DNA from: Buxus sempervirens
Taxonomy: Eukaryota > Streptophyta > Magnoliopsida > Buxales > Buxaceae
Reading direction: 5' to 3'
Length of the DNA stretch: 64,000 bases
NCBI GenBank assembly: GCA_947561395.2
Contig: OX387185.1
Span: 42,356,602-42,420,601 of the forward strand
A model generated the notes under the pieces. That model was given only the letters and a program-made list of their open reading frames with translations, was not told the origin of the DNA and ran no database searches. Shown piece after piece: positions 10,802 through 21,867 of the stretch. Numbering within the stretch: the stretch's first letter is position 1; every line of letters begins with the position of its first letter. Position numbers and translations under genes: made by a program.

Positions 10802-11075
10802 AGCCCTTGGAAGCTTGAGTGATTCCAAGTCCTGATTTGTCTACAAACCTTTACTGTAGACACATCATCTTTTGTGGGATATGTTGGAAGCCCTAGAATT
10901 TTCCAATATTGGTAGGTCTTTTTCGCACCAACCAAGTCATAAGCCCTTGGAAGCTTGCGTAATTCCAATGCTTGATTTGACTGTAGGCTTTTACTATAGC
11001 CATATCATTTCTGTGGGACATGTTGGAGACCCTAGAATACTCCAACAAAATTTGTGTGGTTTGATCTTTTCGTAT
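10799..11075. repeat. Two direct copies of about 140 bp
   Basis: ATAAGCCCTTGGAAGCTTG starts both copies (10799 and about 10939), each continuing through a GTGGGAnATGTTGGA motif. They adjoin the 78-bp array and share its TTGGAAGC word, suggesting local amplification. Confidence 0.7.
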
Positions 11076-11316
11076 CAATCGCCACATTTTAATAAGGTTA
11101 TTTTAACCATAAATACAAAAAGCCAAAAAAATATGAATACAAAGAAAACCCCCAAACTCATGTTCACCAAGCTCACATGCATGCATGCATAGGTGTGTAA
11201 AATTGATTTAAGGGGATACTAATATTTTTCTCTTTTGTCTCTTTCTTTTAAAAGGGTACCAAGTTCCTACTGCAACCATTGCTCCCCGACGTTCTCAGAG
11301 ATTAAAAGCTGCTACC

Positions 11317-13300
11317 ATGAACCCCGCTGAAGAACAATCCACTGTTTCGGCTGAGGCCTTTGCTCAACTGCAAGAGCAAGTGGCAGGGATGACCAAACTA
11401 TTGGAGAATTTGCTGGCCAACCAAGCCGCTCAGGCTCAGATGCAGGCGCAGCAGGCGCAGGCTCAAGTTCACCAGGCTTCATCATCCCACAATGCAACAC
11501 CACAGCCTCCACCCCAGACTGAACTTCCACCACTAGTCCAACCTATCCCACCTCAGCCCGAACTCTCTCAGCCAAACCCCGAACCTATCCTGATCCGGGA
11601 GGAAAAATCTGAATATGAGAAGGAAAAGGAGAAAGAGAAGGAGAGACTGAGGGCAGAAGGAGAAAGAAAATTTTTGGACAAACTGGAGTCCATTCAAGAG
11701 GAACTGAAAGAAGTGAGGGGGATCAACACGTTGGGTGGTACCAACTTTCAAGATCTCTGCCTGTACCCCGACGCATGCTTACCGGCCAAATTTAAGTGCC
11801 CGGACTTTGAGAAATATGACGGCACCGGATGCCCAATGAGCCATCTGAAGCTCTACTGTGGGGCGTTGTGCCAATTTGGCCGGGATGATGGCATCCTGAT
11901 CCAGCTATTCCAGAGAAGCCTAACTAGGGCAGCCTTGAGATGGTTCGCAACTGTGGACCACGGCAGAATCAGAAGGTGGAAAGACCTAGCTGATGCTTTC
12001 CTTGCTCAGTACCGTTTCAATGCTGACATCGTGCCAGATAGGTACGATATGATGAAAATGAGTAAGGGAAGAGATGAGACAGTCAGGCAGTATGCCAAAA
12101 GGTGGAGAGAAGCCGCCTCTCAAGTCAGGCCTCCCATGATGGAGCCAGAGATGGTTACCACCTTCATTGGCACACTGGGGCAGCCATTTTACAATCACTT
12201 GGTGGGTCAGGTTACCACCAGTTTTGCTGCCCTAGTACTAGTCGCGGACCGGATTGAAGATGGAATCAGATCCGGGCGAATCCACGACCATTCTGCCACG
12301 GCTCGTCAACAGGAGCCAACTTTTGATCCTTCTGCCCAGAAGCAGAAAAATGGGGCAAGAAGGAATGGAGGAAAGAAAGAAGGGGAAGTAAACATGGTAC
12401 AACCCCAACCACCACAGAAACCCATCCAGATCAATATTGCTGCACCTCCACCCAGTCCAGTGCAGCCACAATCGACCTATCAAAACCCTCTCAACATTAA
12501 TGTTCCTCAGGCAGCAATGCCCAACCAAAAAAGGGTATTCTCGAAAGAGGAGAGAGATGCTTGGATGGCGTCCAGAAGGAGCAGGGTCCTTTCCCCTCTT
12601 CCTGTGACTCCATCCCAGCTTTTGCCATCTTTGTTAAACGCGGGGTACGTCACCCTGAAAGAACCAAATCCGAATGCTTCAAAGGGAAAGAATTTCGATC
12701 CCTCCACCACTTGTGAATACCATATGGGTGCACCAGGACACCCTACAGACAGGTGTTGGCCATTAAAACATGCCATCCAGGATTTGATCGATCAGGGAAC
12801 CCTGTTGTTTAACACAGCTGCACCCTCTCCCGCCAGGACTGATATTGGTCAGAATCCTCTGCCCCAGCATAATGGGGCTGGTCCTTCCAATTTTGTAGGG
12901 ACCGTCTCTTCTAGACCTAGGACGTTTGATCCCTCGCAGTTAATTGCGCCAATAGGGACGTCCGTTAGGGTCTATTTTGACCAGGAAGAGATAGGGGAAC
13001 AAATCAATGTCATTTCTGGAAATAATGGAAGTGGCAAGACTGCAGAGGACATTAATGCCTCTTTAAACCGGGCCGCTTCCCTCATGGCCCAGCTTAATGT
13101 GACCAAACCCCCTCTCATTATTAATTGCAACCAGGCTGTTGCTTCCCCACCTACTCCATCATCCAAACCACCTTTGGTCATTAATTATGACCCCACCACC
13201 GCTTCAATTACATCTGTTTCTTCTCAGGCCTTAAAATCCTCTCAATCCAAGTAACCCAGGCAATCTTCGCCTCTGGTTATTGAGGCGCCTTCTTCTAACC
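11317..13300 (+). CDS. gag region of the 23-kb element
   Basis: The product would be the capsid/nucleocapsid polyprotein that packages element RNA in the cytoplasm. The first 140 residues are Gln/Pro-rich, then charged and probably coiled coil. A retrotransposon gag domain follows, with the words ALRWF and FLAQYRFN. A zinc knuckle of the form C-x2-H-x4-G-H-x4-C comes later (around 12710-12760, CEYHMGAPGHPTDRC), as in Tat-lineage gag proteins. The ATG at 11317 is chosen because it begins the long frame just after a short leader segment. The tail is Pro/Ser-rich and leads toward the protease region. Treat as part of the element, not a host gene. Confidence 0.88.
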
Positions 13301-13839
13301 TTATTCCCGCATCAACTCCTGCACCAAGGCCTCACTTCCAGCCCTTGGTATTTAACGTTCCTAAACCCTCCTATTCAGAAACTGCTGTACCTTGGAACTA
13401 CAACGAGGGTTATACGACCACTATCCCAGTGGCCAGGAATCAGGGTCAGGAGGAGGTAAACCTCATGACAAGATCAGGGAGGTGTGTGGAAGGAAAAGAA
13501 CAAGAAAAAAAAGAGGCAGAGCAAGTCCAGAAGGGGAAGGCCAAAATAGGGGAAGACACCCCTCAGGTCGACAGTAAGGAGGCAGAAGACCTCCTAAAAA
13601 TACTGAAAAAGAGTGAATTCAATATTGTCGACCAATTAACCAAGGTCCCTGCCCAGATATCAATACTGGGATTATTGCTTAATTCAGAAAAGCATAGGGA
13701 CTCATTAATGAAAGTACTCCAGAGCGCCCACGTGCCCAAAGCAATTGAGCCAGACCAGCTCGGCATGATGATCGGTCAGATTTTATCTCACAATGTAATA
13801 AGCTTTTCAGAAAGTGAGATAAGCCCTGGCGGATGTTAT

Positions 13840-14190
13840 CACATGGACCCTTTGCACATCACTGTGCTTTGTAAGGATAACATGATAGCCAGGGCCCTAA
13901 TCGACAATGGGTCAGCCTTAAACGTCTGTCCCCTAGTAACATTCGTGAGGCTTGGTCTGGACCAATCCAAGATAAAACAGAACGGGAGGATAGTGAGAGC
14001 TTTTGATAGCTCCAAAACACACTCCCTAGGGGAGATTGAATTGCCGATTACCATCGGACCGAATATCTTTAATATCACATTCGAAGTGATAGATATTCCT
14101 GCTGCCTTCAATCTACTTCTGGGAAGGCCGTGGATTCACTCAGCTAGGGCTATACCCTCCACTCTTCATCAAAGAGTAAAATTTATAAGA
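13840..14190 (+). CDS. Retroviral-type aspartic protease domain
   Basis: The domain cleaves the element polyprotein. The catalytic word is ALIDNGSALNVCP, where D-N-G-S replaces the usual D-[ST]-G; this variant is common in Tat/Ogre elements. A hydrophobic strand and the flap-like LLLGRPWIHS follow near the domain end, in the right spacing. It lies between gag and RT as expected. Confidence 0.85.
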
Positions 14191-15569
14191 GGCCAGAAGG
14201 TGATAACGGTCCTTGCCGAGAGTCTAGTCCTTCCCGTCATACCACCTGACGTAACTTTCATTAATGTAGAATTAACGGCAGACAAAATTGCCTTTCACTC
14301 TTTTCAGTTGAGACAGTCAACTTCATACCTGGGGGGTGTCTAAAAAAGAATGAGAAATTGACCTGCGCCAATAAGATGGTGGAGAAGGTCTTAAAAGATT
14401 GCAATTTCCACCCAGGAAAGGGGTTGGGCATTAACCTGCAAGGAAGGGTGACGCCCATAGAGGCACAGAGGCTAGTCCCACGAGTAGGACTAGGGATGAA
14501 AATGAGAAGATGGAAGAAGGGACCACAGAAAGAAAATGGTAGTAAGGGGGAAAAGAATCAGGGAAAGGTCCCTCACTTAAGGGAAACTTTCCCGAAGCCC
14601 TCTCATACCATTCAATTAGCTCCTCCTACAGATTCCTCCAAGCCTCCGTATTTTAATGATAACCCTTTTAGAAAACCTTTTACCTCAACCCTTCAACCTT
14701 TTACCCCATTTTCCCCCACTTTGGCACCCAAAGCCACGGGTGAGCCTGAGCCACTGCCACAAGAACAGCAGGATTTCACAGAAGAGACAGGGGCATTCTT
14801 TGCAATGACAGAGAATGAAGGAAGAGAGAAAGCAGAAGAAGAGGTTCCTTTTATCGACTGGGCCTCAATCAAGATTCCTGATGAAGTCACCTCTGAACTC
14901 AGCCCCGAAGCAGAAAAGGGCAGTTTTTCAAATCCGGTAATGATGGTATCGGATCGAGAGTTTGAGGAGGAACAGGTTTGCACTATACCACCTGTTCCAG
15001 AGGGCTTTGTACTGAAAAATTGGGAGGAGATCCCTTTGACACTTGAGGCTGCATATGGTTGGCAATCAGCTGCGGCCTCCAAAAAAAAAACTCCACTAGT
15101 GGATTGCCCTTTTCCTGGAGGTTTTAATGAACCTTCATCTTCAGGAAAAGCCTTTTTAGAAGGTTCTCAAAAAACCCAAAAAGATTTTTCAATTTTTTCT
15201 AGAAAATCTAAAGCTTTCAAAATGGTCCAGACTGCTTATGAGCCATATACACAGACTGAATTAGAGCAAGTTGAATATGACTTCGACTTCGAGCTCAACT
15301 TCGACCTAATGGGGATCGAAGAGGAGATCGAGGCCGAAGACGATGACCTTCCAAGAGAAATATCATATCAATTGGAACGTCACGAAAAGGGTATTCAACC
15401 TAATATTGAAGAAACCATTTCCATAAACCTGGGAACTGAAGAGGACCCAAAATTTATAAAGATTGGTACATGCTTATCTGAAATGCAGCAGAGGGTAATG
15501 TCCCAATTCTTGGCCGATTACAAGGACGTGTTCGCATGGTCTTATCGGGACATGCCAGGGTTGGATACA

Positions 15570-16360
15570 GACATGGTTGTACACAGGCTGCCAATCCTGC
15601 CAGGAGTAAAGCCTATTAAGCAGAAATTGAGAAGGTTGAAACCAGAATGGACTTTGAAAGTCAAAGATGAAGTAGTAAAGCAGTTTCAAGCTGGGTTTTT
15701 GGCGGTGTCCACATACCCTGATTGGCTAGCCAATATAGTCCCAGTTCCAAAGAAGGATGGAAAAGTCAGGATGTGTGTGGATTACAGAGACTTGAACAAG
15801 GCGAGCCCGAAGGATGATTTTCCATTGCCGCACATCGACATCTTGGTTGATAATACGGCAGTGCACAGCTTGTTCTCTTTTATGGATGGCTTTTCCGGAT
15901 ACAACCAAATCAAAATGGCAAAGGAGGATCAAGAGAAAACCGCTTTCATTACTCCTTGGGGAACCTTCCACTACACAGTCATGCCTTTCGGATTGAAGAA
16001 TGCCGGGGCAACATATCAGCGAGCCATGACAGCCCTTTTCCATGATATGATCCACAAAGAGATGGAAGTCTATGTGGATGATATGATTGCTAAATCATAT
16101 GAAGAGGAAGACCACTTGATCAATCTAAAGAGGGTATTTGACCGTCTAAGGAAATACAGCTTAAGGCTTAATCCAGTAAAGTGTGTTTTTGGAGCCACAT
16201 CAGGGAAATTGTTAGGCTTCATTGTAAGCAGAAGAGGGATTGAGATAGATCCGTCTAAAGCAAAAGCAATCATTGAGATGCCATCTCCTAAGACTGAAAA
16301 AGAAGTTAGGGGTTTTTTGGGAAGAATTCAGTATATCAGCCGGTTCATAGCACAACTCAC
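15570..16360 (+). CDS. Reverse transcriptase domain
   Basis: The domain copies element RNA to DNA. In order are VPVPKKDGKVRMCVDYRDLN, then FSFMDGFSGYNQI, then TVMPFGLKNAGATYQ, then the active site YVDD (near 16071), and the connecting FLGRIQYISRF. All the catalytic aspartates are visible. The preceding 400 residues are low-complexity linker followed by a Tat-type pre-RT segment that includes FAWSYRDMPGLD. Confidence 0.95.
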
Positions 16361-16479
16361 TGCTATCTGCGAGCCGATCTTTAAGCTTCTAAGGAAGAAT
16401 AACCCAACTATATGGAATGAGGATTGCCAGCAAGCATTCGACAAAATAAAAGATTATCTGTTAAATCCACCTGTTCTAG

Positions 16480-17330
16480 TACCACCAATCCTAGGGAAAC
16501 CACTGATTCTGTATCTATCAGTTCTAGAAACATCAATGGGATGCGTATTGGGGCAGCATGATGAAACAGGCAGAAAAGAAAAGGCTATCTACTATTTGAG
16601 CAAGAAGTTTACAGATTATGAGACAAGATATTCGCCTTTGGAAAAGACTTGTTGCGCTTTGGTCTGGGCGACTCAAAGGCTTAGGCACTATTTCTTAAGC
16701 TATTCGACTTTGCTGATCTCAAGGATGGATCCGCTAAAATATCTGTTTGAGAAGCCGGCTTTAACTGGTAGAACAGCGAAGTGGCAGCTTTTGCTTTCAG
16801 AATTCGACCTGACATATGTCACTCAGAAAGCAATTAAAGGTCAGGCAATTGCTGATCATCTAGCTGAGCATCCATTACCAGATTATCAACCTCTTAAAAC
16901 GAATTTCCCTGATGAGGCTATCTTATTTGCTGAAGAGGAAGAAAGTGAAGACTCCTGGCAGATGTTCTTTGATGGGGCTGCAAATATGAATGGAAATGGG
17001 ATCGGCGCAGTACTAGTAAAGCCAGATGGTTCACATATCCCAATCGCAGTGAAATTGAGGTTTCAGTGCACGAACAACATAGCAGAGTATGAAGCATGCA
17101 TAATTGGATTGCAGGCTGCTCTAGATCATGATGTTCGAGAACTTGACGTATATGGGGATTCGAGTCTCATCATCTTCCAAACAACTGGTGAATGGAAAAC
17201 CAAGGATCATAAATTGATCCCATATCACCAATATTTGGAAGAAATGAGTACCAAATTTACTCGAATTTCCTTTAGCTATATGCCAAGGGCTAAGAATCAG
17301 TTTGCGGACGCCTTGGCGACATTGGCCTCA
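16480..17330 (+). CDS. Two RNase H domains in tandem (Tat signature)
   Basis: The first, classical gypsy RNase H (about 16490-16890) has AIYYLSKKFTDYETRYS and ALVWATQRLRHY. The second (about 16955-17330) is of archaeal/plant type, with MFFDGAANMNGNGIGAVL, an NIAEYEACI word and YGDSSLII; the D, E and D positions of that fold are visible. Carrying a second RNase H is diagnostic of the Tat lineage of Ty3/gypsy elements. Confidence 0.9.
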
Positions 17331-17599
17331 ATGGTCAGTATTCCAGAAGGGGTAGACATACAACCGCTTGAAATTGAAGTCAGAGATGAGCCTGCTTACT
17401 GTCTTGTTTTAGAAGGAGCGCCAGAAACAGAAATACCATGGTTTCAAGACATCAAGAATTTCTTGAATAATCGAGTTTTCCCAGAAGGCGCCAGTCCTAC
17501 TGAAAAAAGAACTATCCAAAGGTTAGCAGGGCAGTTCCTCCTAAGTGGTGGGCAGCTATACAAAAGATCTTACAATAATGTTCTACTCAGATGCGTCAC

Positions 17600-18672
17600 C
17601 AAGGTTGATTGAAACAGTGCACGGGGGAGTCTGTGGGTCGCACATGAATGGACACATGCTCGCAAGGAAAATATTGCGATTGGGATATTATTGGTCTACG
17701 ATGGAGCACGATTGCTGCCTACATGTGAAGAGATGCCATTTGTGCCAAATATACGCTGACAACAAGCATGCACCGCCAAATGAGCTGCACAGCATGACTT
17801 CTCCATGGCCGTTCTCTATGTGGGGTATTGACGTCATTGGGATGATTTCTCCAAAAGCGTCTAATGGACACCGGTTCATTCTAGTGGCAATTGATTATTT
17901 CACAAAATGGGTTGAAGCTGCTTCGTATGCAAATATCACAGGAAACCATGTTCTTAAGTTTCTAAAGCACAACATAATTTGTCGCTATGGGTTGCCAAAA
18001 GCCATAGTTTCAGACAATGCTTCAAATATTAAGAACAAGGATATGAAGAAGATGTGTGAGCAGTTTCAGATAACTCATCACAAGTCAGCCCCTTACAGGC
18101 CAAAAATGAATGGAGCAGTAGAAGCGGCAAATAAGAACATAAAGAAGATAATCCAGAAGATGGTAGTAAGCTATAGAGATTGGCACGAGATGTTATCATT
18201 TGCTCTCCATGCTTACAGAACCTCGATCCGAACTTCTACTGGGGCAACGCCATATTCCTTGGTTTATGGAACAGAGGCAGTCTTACCTGTTGAAGTAGAA
18301 ATCCCTTCATTAAGAGTGCTTATGGAGACAGAACTTGAAGAAGCTGAATGGGTTCAGTCCAGATATGAGCAACTCAATCTGATAGAAGAAAAGCGTTTGA
18401 ATGCGCTTTGCCACGGCCAGCTGTATCAGAAGAGGATGGCTAGAGCCTACAATAAGAAGGTGAAGCCCAGAGCTTTCCAAGTGGGCAATTTGGTTTTAAA
18501 GAAGATATTGCCTTTCCTGGAGGACCCTTGCGGAAAGTTCAAGCCAAACTGGGAAGGACCTTATGTGATAAAAAAGATCCTGTCAGGAGGCGCTCTCATC
18601 TTGTCAGAAATGGATGGGACAGATTTTCCTGAGCCAATTAACTCCGATGCAGTCAAGCAATATTTCCCTTGA
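17600..18672 (+). CDS. Integrase domain
   Basis: The domain inserts the element DNA. It has the zinc-binding H-H-C-C end (HLCQIYADNK), a DDE core (GIDVIGM; VSDNAS; GAVEAANKN) and a basic C-terminal segment ending at 18672. It is the last sense-strand gene of the element. Confidence 0.9.
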
Positions 18673-19738
18673 AGGAATATTACAAAGAAATGATCCGAGG
18701 CCATTTTTCTTCATCCCTCACAAATTTTAATATCCTTAGATTAAACCAAGTTGAGCCTGTTCGTGCTTCAAAGAACCCAAACTGGAGCTTACAGCTGGGA
18801 CTGGGGTAGAGTTAAAAAAAAGAAAAAAAAAACAAAAACAAAGGAAAATAGCAAAGAAAGGCCAAATGCAAGAAAAGAGGCCAATCTTGGGACTGGAGGG
18901 TCACATCCATTATAGCTGTAAGCCCAGTTATCCCCTTTTAAAGATGTTAAAATTTTGAGCCTATAATAACCTTTTTTTCATAAACTCAACCTAGCCTTCG
19001 TTTCGTCCTATTAGTCAAGTCCTTGGTGATCTGGGTGTATTCCTTCAAGCTCGCGGTGTTGAAAGGGCAATGACGGAGTAAATAAGCCGGTCCTAGTGAA
19101 AACCGTAACAGGCGCTAGGAGCAATATTGGCAAAGAAAAGGTAAAAGAAAAAAAGAAAAGAAAAGAAAGAAACAGGAAAGAAGGTCACCAACCGCATGTT
19201 ACAAACGGTTTTGGCAGACGGGCTATGCAACCGCCCTTTGAGAACGGTTTTAACAGAAAGGCTATGCAACCGCTTATTGAAAATGGTTTTGGCTAAACCG
19301 TTCTGAATACACGGTTTTAGGCGACAGAATGGATTTGAGCAGAGTTTCTGCACAAGACTGAACCAGTAGGCTGTGGCATCCCCCTGGAAGTGAGAAAGAA
19401 ACTTGGGGATGAGTCTAAGGGTTCCAAGGGGGACGGACTGGCTTCTTCCTCATTAACTGAAATACCCTTTTTGCCCAACTTACTCCAATTCATCCAATTA
19501 TATGGGATTAAAGCATTATGGACCAATTTACAACAAAAATACACAAAAATGAAAATTATATTTTGGCCAATGATGAGAAATCAGTGACTTTTCATTAAAA
19601 CTGTCAGTTTTTACAAGCATATGAGAGTTCTGAGGCCAATAGTATAAAAACCTATTTTGTATTCTCTATTTTTCCGCTAATGGAGTTTCTCTTTGTACAA
19701 AAGTGTAAAAAAGAAAAAAAATACAATGAAAGGGGCTA
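18673..19738 (+). other. Spacer between integrase and antisense gene 2
   Basis: There is no gene. It holds A-rich runs and the AACCG/CGGTT cluster at 19187-19316. The ends of the converging sense and antisense units meet here, so transcription terminators for both directions would be expected, but I cannot point to them. Confidence 0.6.
19187..19316. promoter_or_regulatory. AACCG/CGGTT palindrome cluster downstream of pol
   Basis: Four imperfect units start near 19191, 19230, 19267 and 19295, the last a good match to the U3 motif. It lies past the integrase end, and unlike the other clusters no promoter-like TATA is obvious beside it. Confidence 0.55.
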
Positions 19739-21390
19739 ATCTCTATCCCCTAGCCTCTCCTCAAGCTCTCTGATCCTGGCCGCCTGAACCGCCACAAGCT
19801 TTTCAGCCCCCTCTGCATCTGGGTCACTGAGGAAAGAGATGACGTCATCGGAGAGGGTCTGCCTGGTCCTCATATCTCTGAGCCTGGCCATGGTCTCGTC
19901 ATGCCTGCGCCATGCAGCTCTCACCTCGAAGCGACGGGCCTGTATCTGCTCTGATAATCGCCGCTCCAGGTCTTCTTTCTCCAACCTCAAAGTGCGGGCC
20001 TCCTCCACCCATATGAGCTGAAGCCGCCTATGAGAAGCCCGCTCGGTCTCCAAGAGGTCCTCATAAGTAGGACACGGGATAGCAGGAGGATCAGCCGGTA
20101 CAGAAGCGCAGCTCTGCACCTGCTCTCTAATCCAAAAGAGGTAGTCCTTCTCATGCAATTTGGAGAAGACAGGACCTCTCAAAAAGCAGGCCTGCGACCA
20201 TTCCTTCAACAGGCGGAAGCATAACCCCATGGTGGCTGGTGTGAGAGGACCAATGAATTCTTCATACCCTTGAGGTACCATAATCCCTTGAGAGTCCTCT
20301 CCAAACTGCCGGATGACCCTCAAAGGCAAGTAAAGCAAGGCAGATCTCAAGCCCATGAGCACAGCGAAATTCTGGTCAGAAAAGCTGATCACGGTCTCGA
20401 CGGAGGGCTGATAAGCACCAGGCCATCTCACCTGGTCGTCCTGAAGAGTCCCCAAGAAAGCAAACCATCCCTGTTTGCCGCCATGTATATTGGGACACCC
20501 CCTGTTGCTCATCAAAACAGGAACGTCCAATCTGGGGAAGAAGCGGCGGGTTATCTCTTCAACCTGACTCAGGTGGTCAAGTAACTAGAGCTGCACAAAA
20601 CAGGGAAGCATTTCCAACCTTAGAAAATTTCAACTTGGCAATAAAAATTACAATTCAAAGAAAGAGGTTCAGATTTTACCTGAAGTATAGGGGCGCAGGC
20701 AAGGAAACTTTTCTGCTTCCGGTGATAGCAGTCAGTCAAGTCCTGGTACATTTCAGCCAGGATCATAGGGGCAAGCCTTTCGCGCTCCCTAACTTGGCAA
20801 ATGACTGAAATGAGGGATAAATCAACCTCATTATCACCTCGGGGGAACAAAAGTTGATTGACCACTATCAAGATCAAGGCATTGAACCGAGTCGACTGGT
20901 TGGAGCTATTTAACAGCTTCTCAGTCAAAAATGACTTGGATAGGGTCAATAAGGCGTCAGATTCCCCTAACTCTTTCTTGTTAATCCCTAAAAAGGTGGA
21001 GGCTTCCTTTTTAAAGCTTGGCTTGAGAGGTGGGTTGACAACTTTCTTGGAGAACCTAAGGTTGAGGATGGTTTCAACCTCCTCGACTGTAGGGGTCATC
21101 TCTTTTTCCCCAAACCGAAAGAGGTTCAATTGGGGTTCCCAATGCCCAATCAATGCCTCTATGATTTCCCATTTTAAGGGAATCTTTGGGATTGAGAGGA
21201 GGTGGCCTAGATTGGCAGAGGCCCAATCCATCTCATCTTGAGGGGTCATTGAAGAGACCCACCTCTCATAAGATGTATCTACTATGGCATACCTAGTCAA
21301 ATTAGGAGGTTTGGACCTAATTTTTGGCCTAGATGCTAACGTTTCAGGTACAGAAGATGAAGAAGGCACAGAAGCTGAACCAGAAGCCAT
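19739..21390 (-). CDS. Antisense gene 2 of the 23-kb element (DUF7745-like, coiled coil), probably spliced
   Basis: The ATG is at 21390 on the minus strand. A first exon-like frame (to about 20695) and a second (about 20560-19739) are separated by a short segment with GT and AG ends at the frame edges. The first contains LSIPKIPLKWEIIEALIGHW, then LFRFGEKEMTPTVEEVETIL, matching the pattern of plant DUF7745/plant-mobile-domain-like proteins that recur in Tat elements. The second is rich in Arg/Glu heptads, a likely coiled coil. Antisense ORFs after pol are known in Tat elements; their function is unknown. A palindrome cluster and a TATTTAAAAG box lie just upstream (21490-21650). Confidence 0.7.
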
Positions 21391-21493
21391 TAATGGGCAA
21401 AAGTGGATTAAAGGCAGCTAGGAGAGAAAAAATCGCCGAAACAGGGGGTTTCTGACCTAAGCAATACGTCAAAATGACGTCCTGCCCGCAATT

Positions 21494-21650
21494 CGCGGCT
21501 TTTAAATAACCTAAGGGCAAAAACCGCATACATAGAACGGTTATGCCTGAACCGTACCTAATGTATGGTTTTATTCCCTCAAGGTTTAAAAACCGTGGGA
21601 TAAGCACGGTTCTGGCAAAACCGTCCTGAATGTACGGTTTTTGCACAAAA
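21494..21650 (-). promoter_or_regulatory. Candidate promoter of antisense gene 2
   Basis: Three AACCG/CGGTT palindromes (near 21524, 21550 and 21592, plus 21620) are followed on the minus strand by TATTTAAAAG (about 21500-21510), some 110 bp before the ATG at 21390. This repeats the order seen in U3: palindromes, TATA, transcript. Inferred from layout only. Confidence 0.55.
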
Positions 21651-21867
21651 AGGGTTTTTCTTCTTTCTTTTAATAAGTCATGTTCCCAGAAAACCTGTTA
21701 CCTGTATAACAGTTGTGACATGATAAACATACAAAAATAAACAAAAAATCTACAAAAAAAGAAACAAAACCAAAAATTTTCTCTTTTTCATATAAACTGC
21801 CAATGGATACATCAGGTTTTATATACAGATATCTAATGGATCCTAACCTAAACCCATTCCCTACAGG

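Larger units (their letters stand above)
7804..11316 (+). other. Long leader of the 23-kb element, no protein recognised
   Basis: These 3.5 kb between primer site and gag hold no convincing gene. They contain a palindrome cluster (9354-9442), a 78-bp tandem repeat (10185-10801), and a pair of roughly 140-bp direct repeats (about 10799-11075). Long leaders are common in Ogre-type elements. Confidence 0.6.

Noticed and set aside
13560-14111. Minus-strand frames opposite the protease
   Set aside because: Shadows of the sense coding region.
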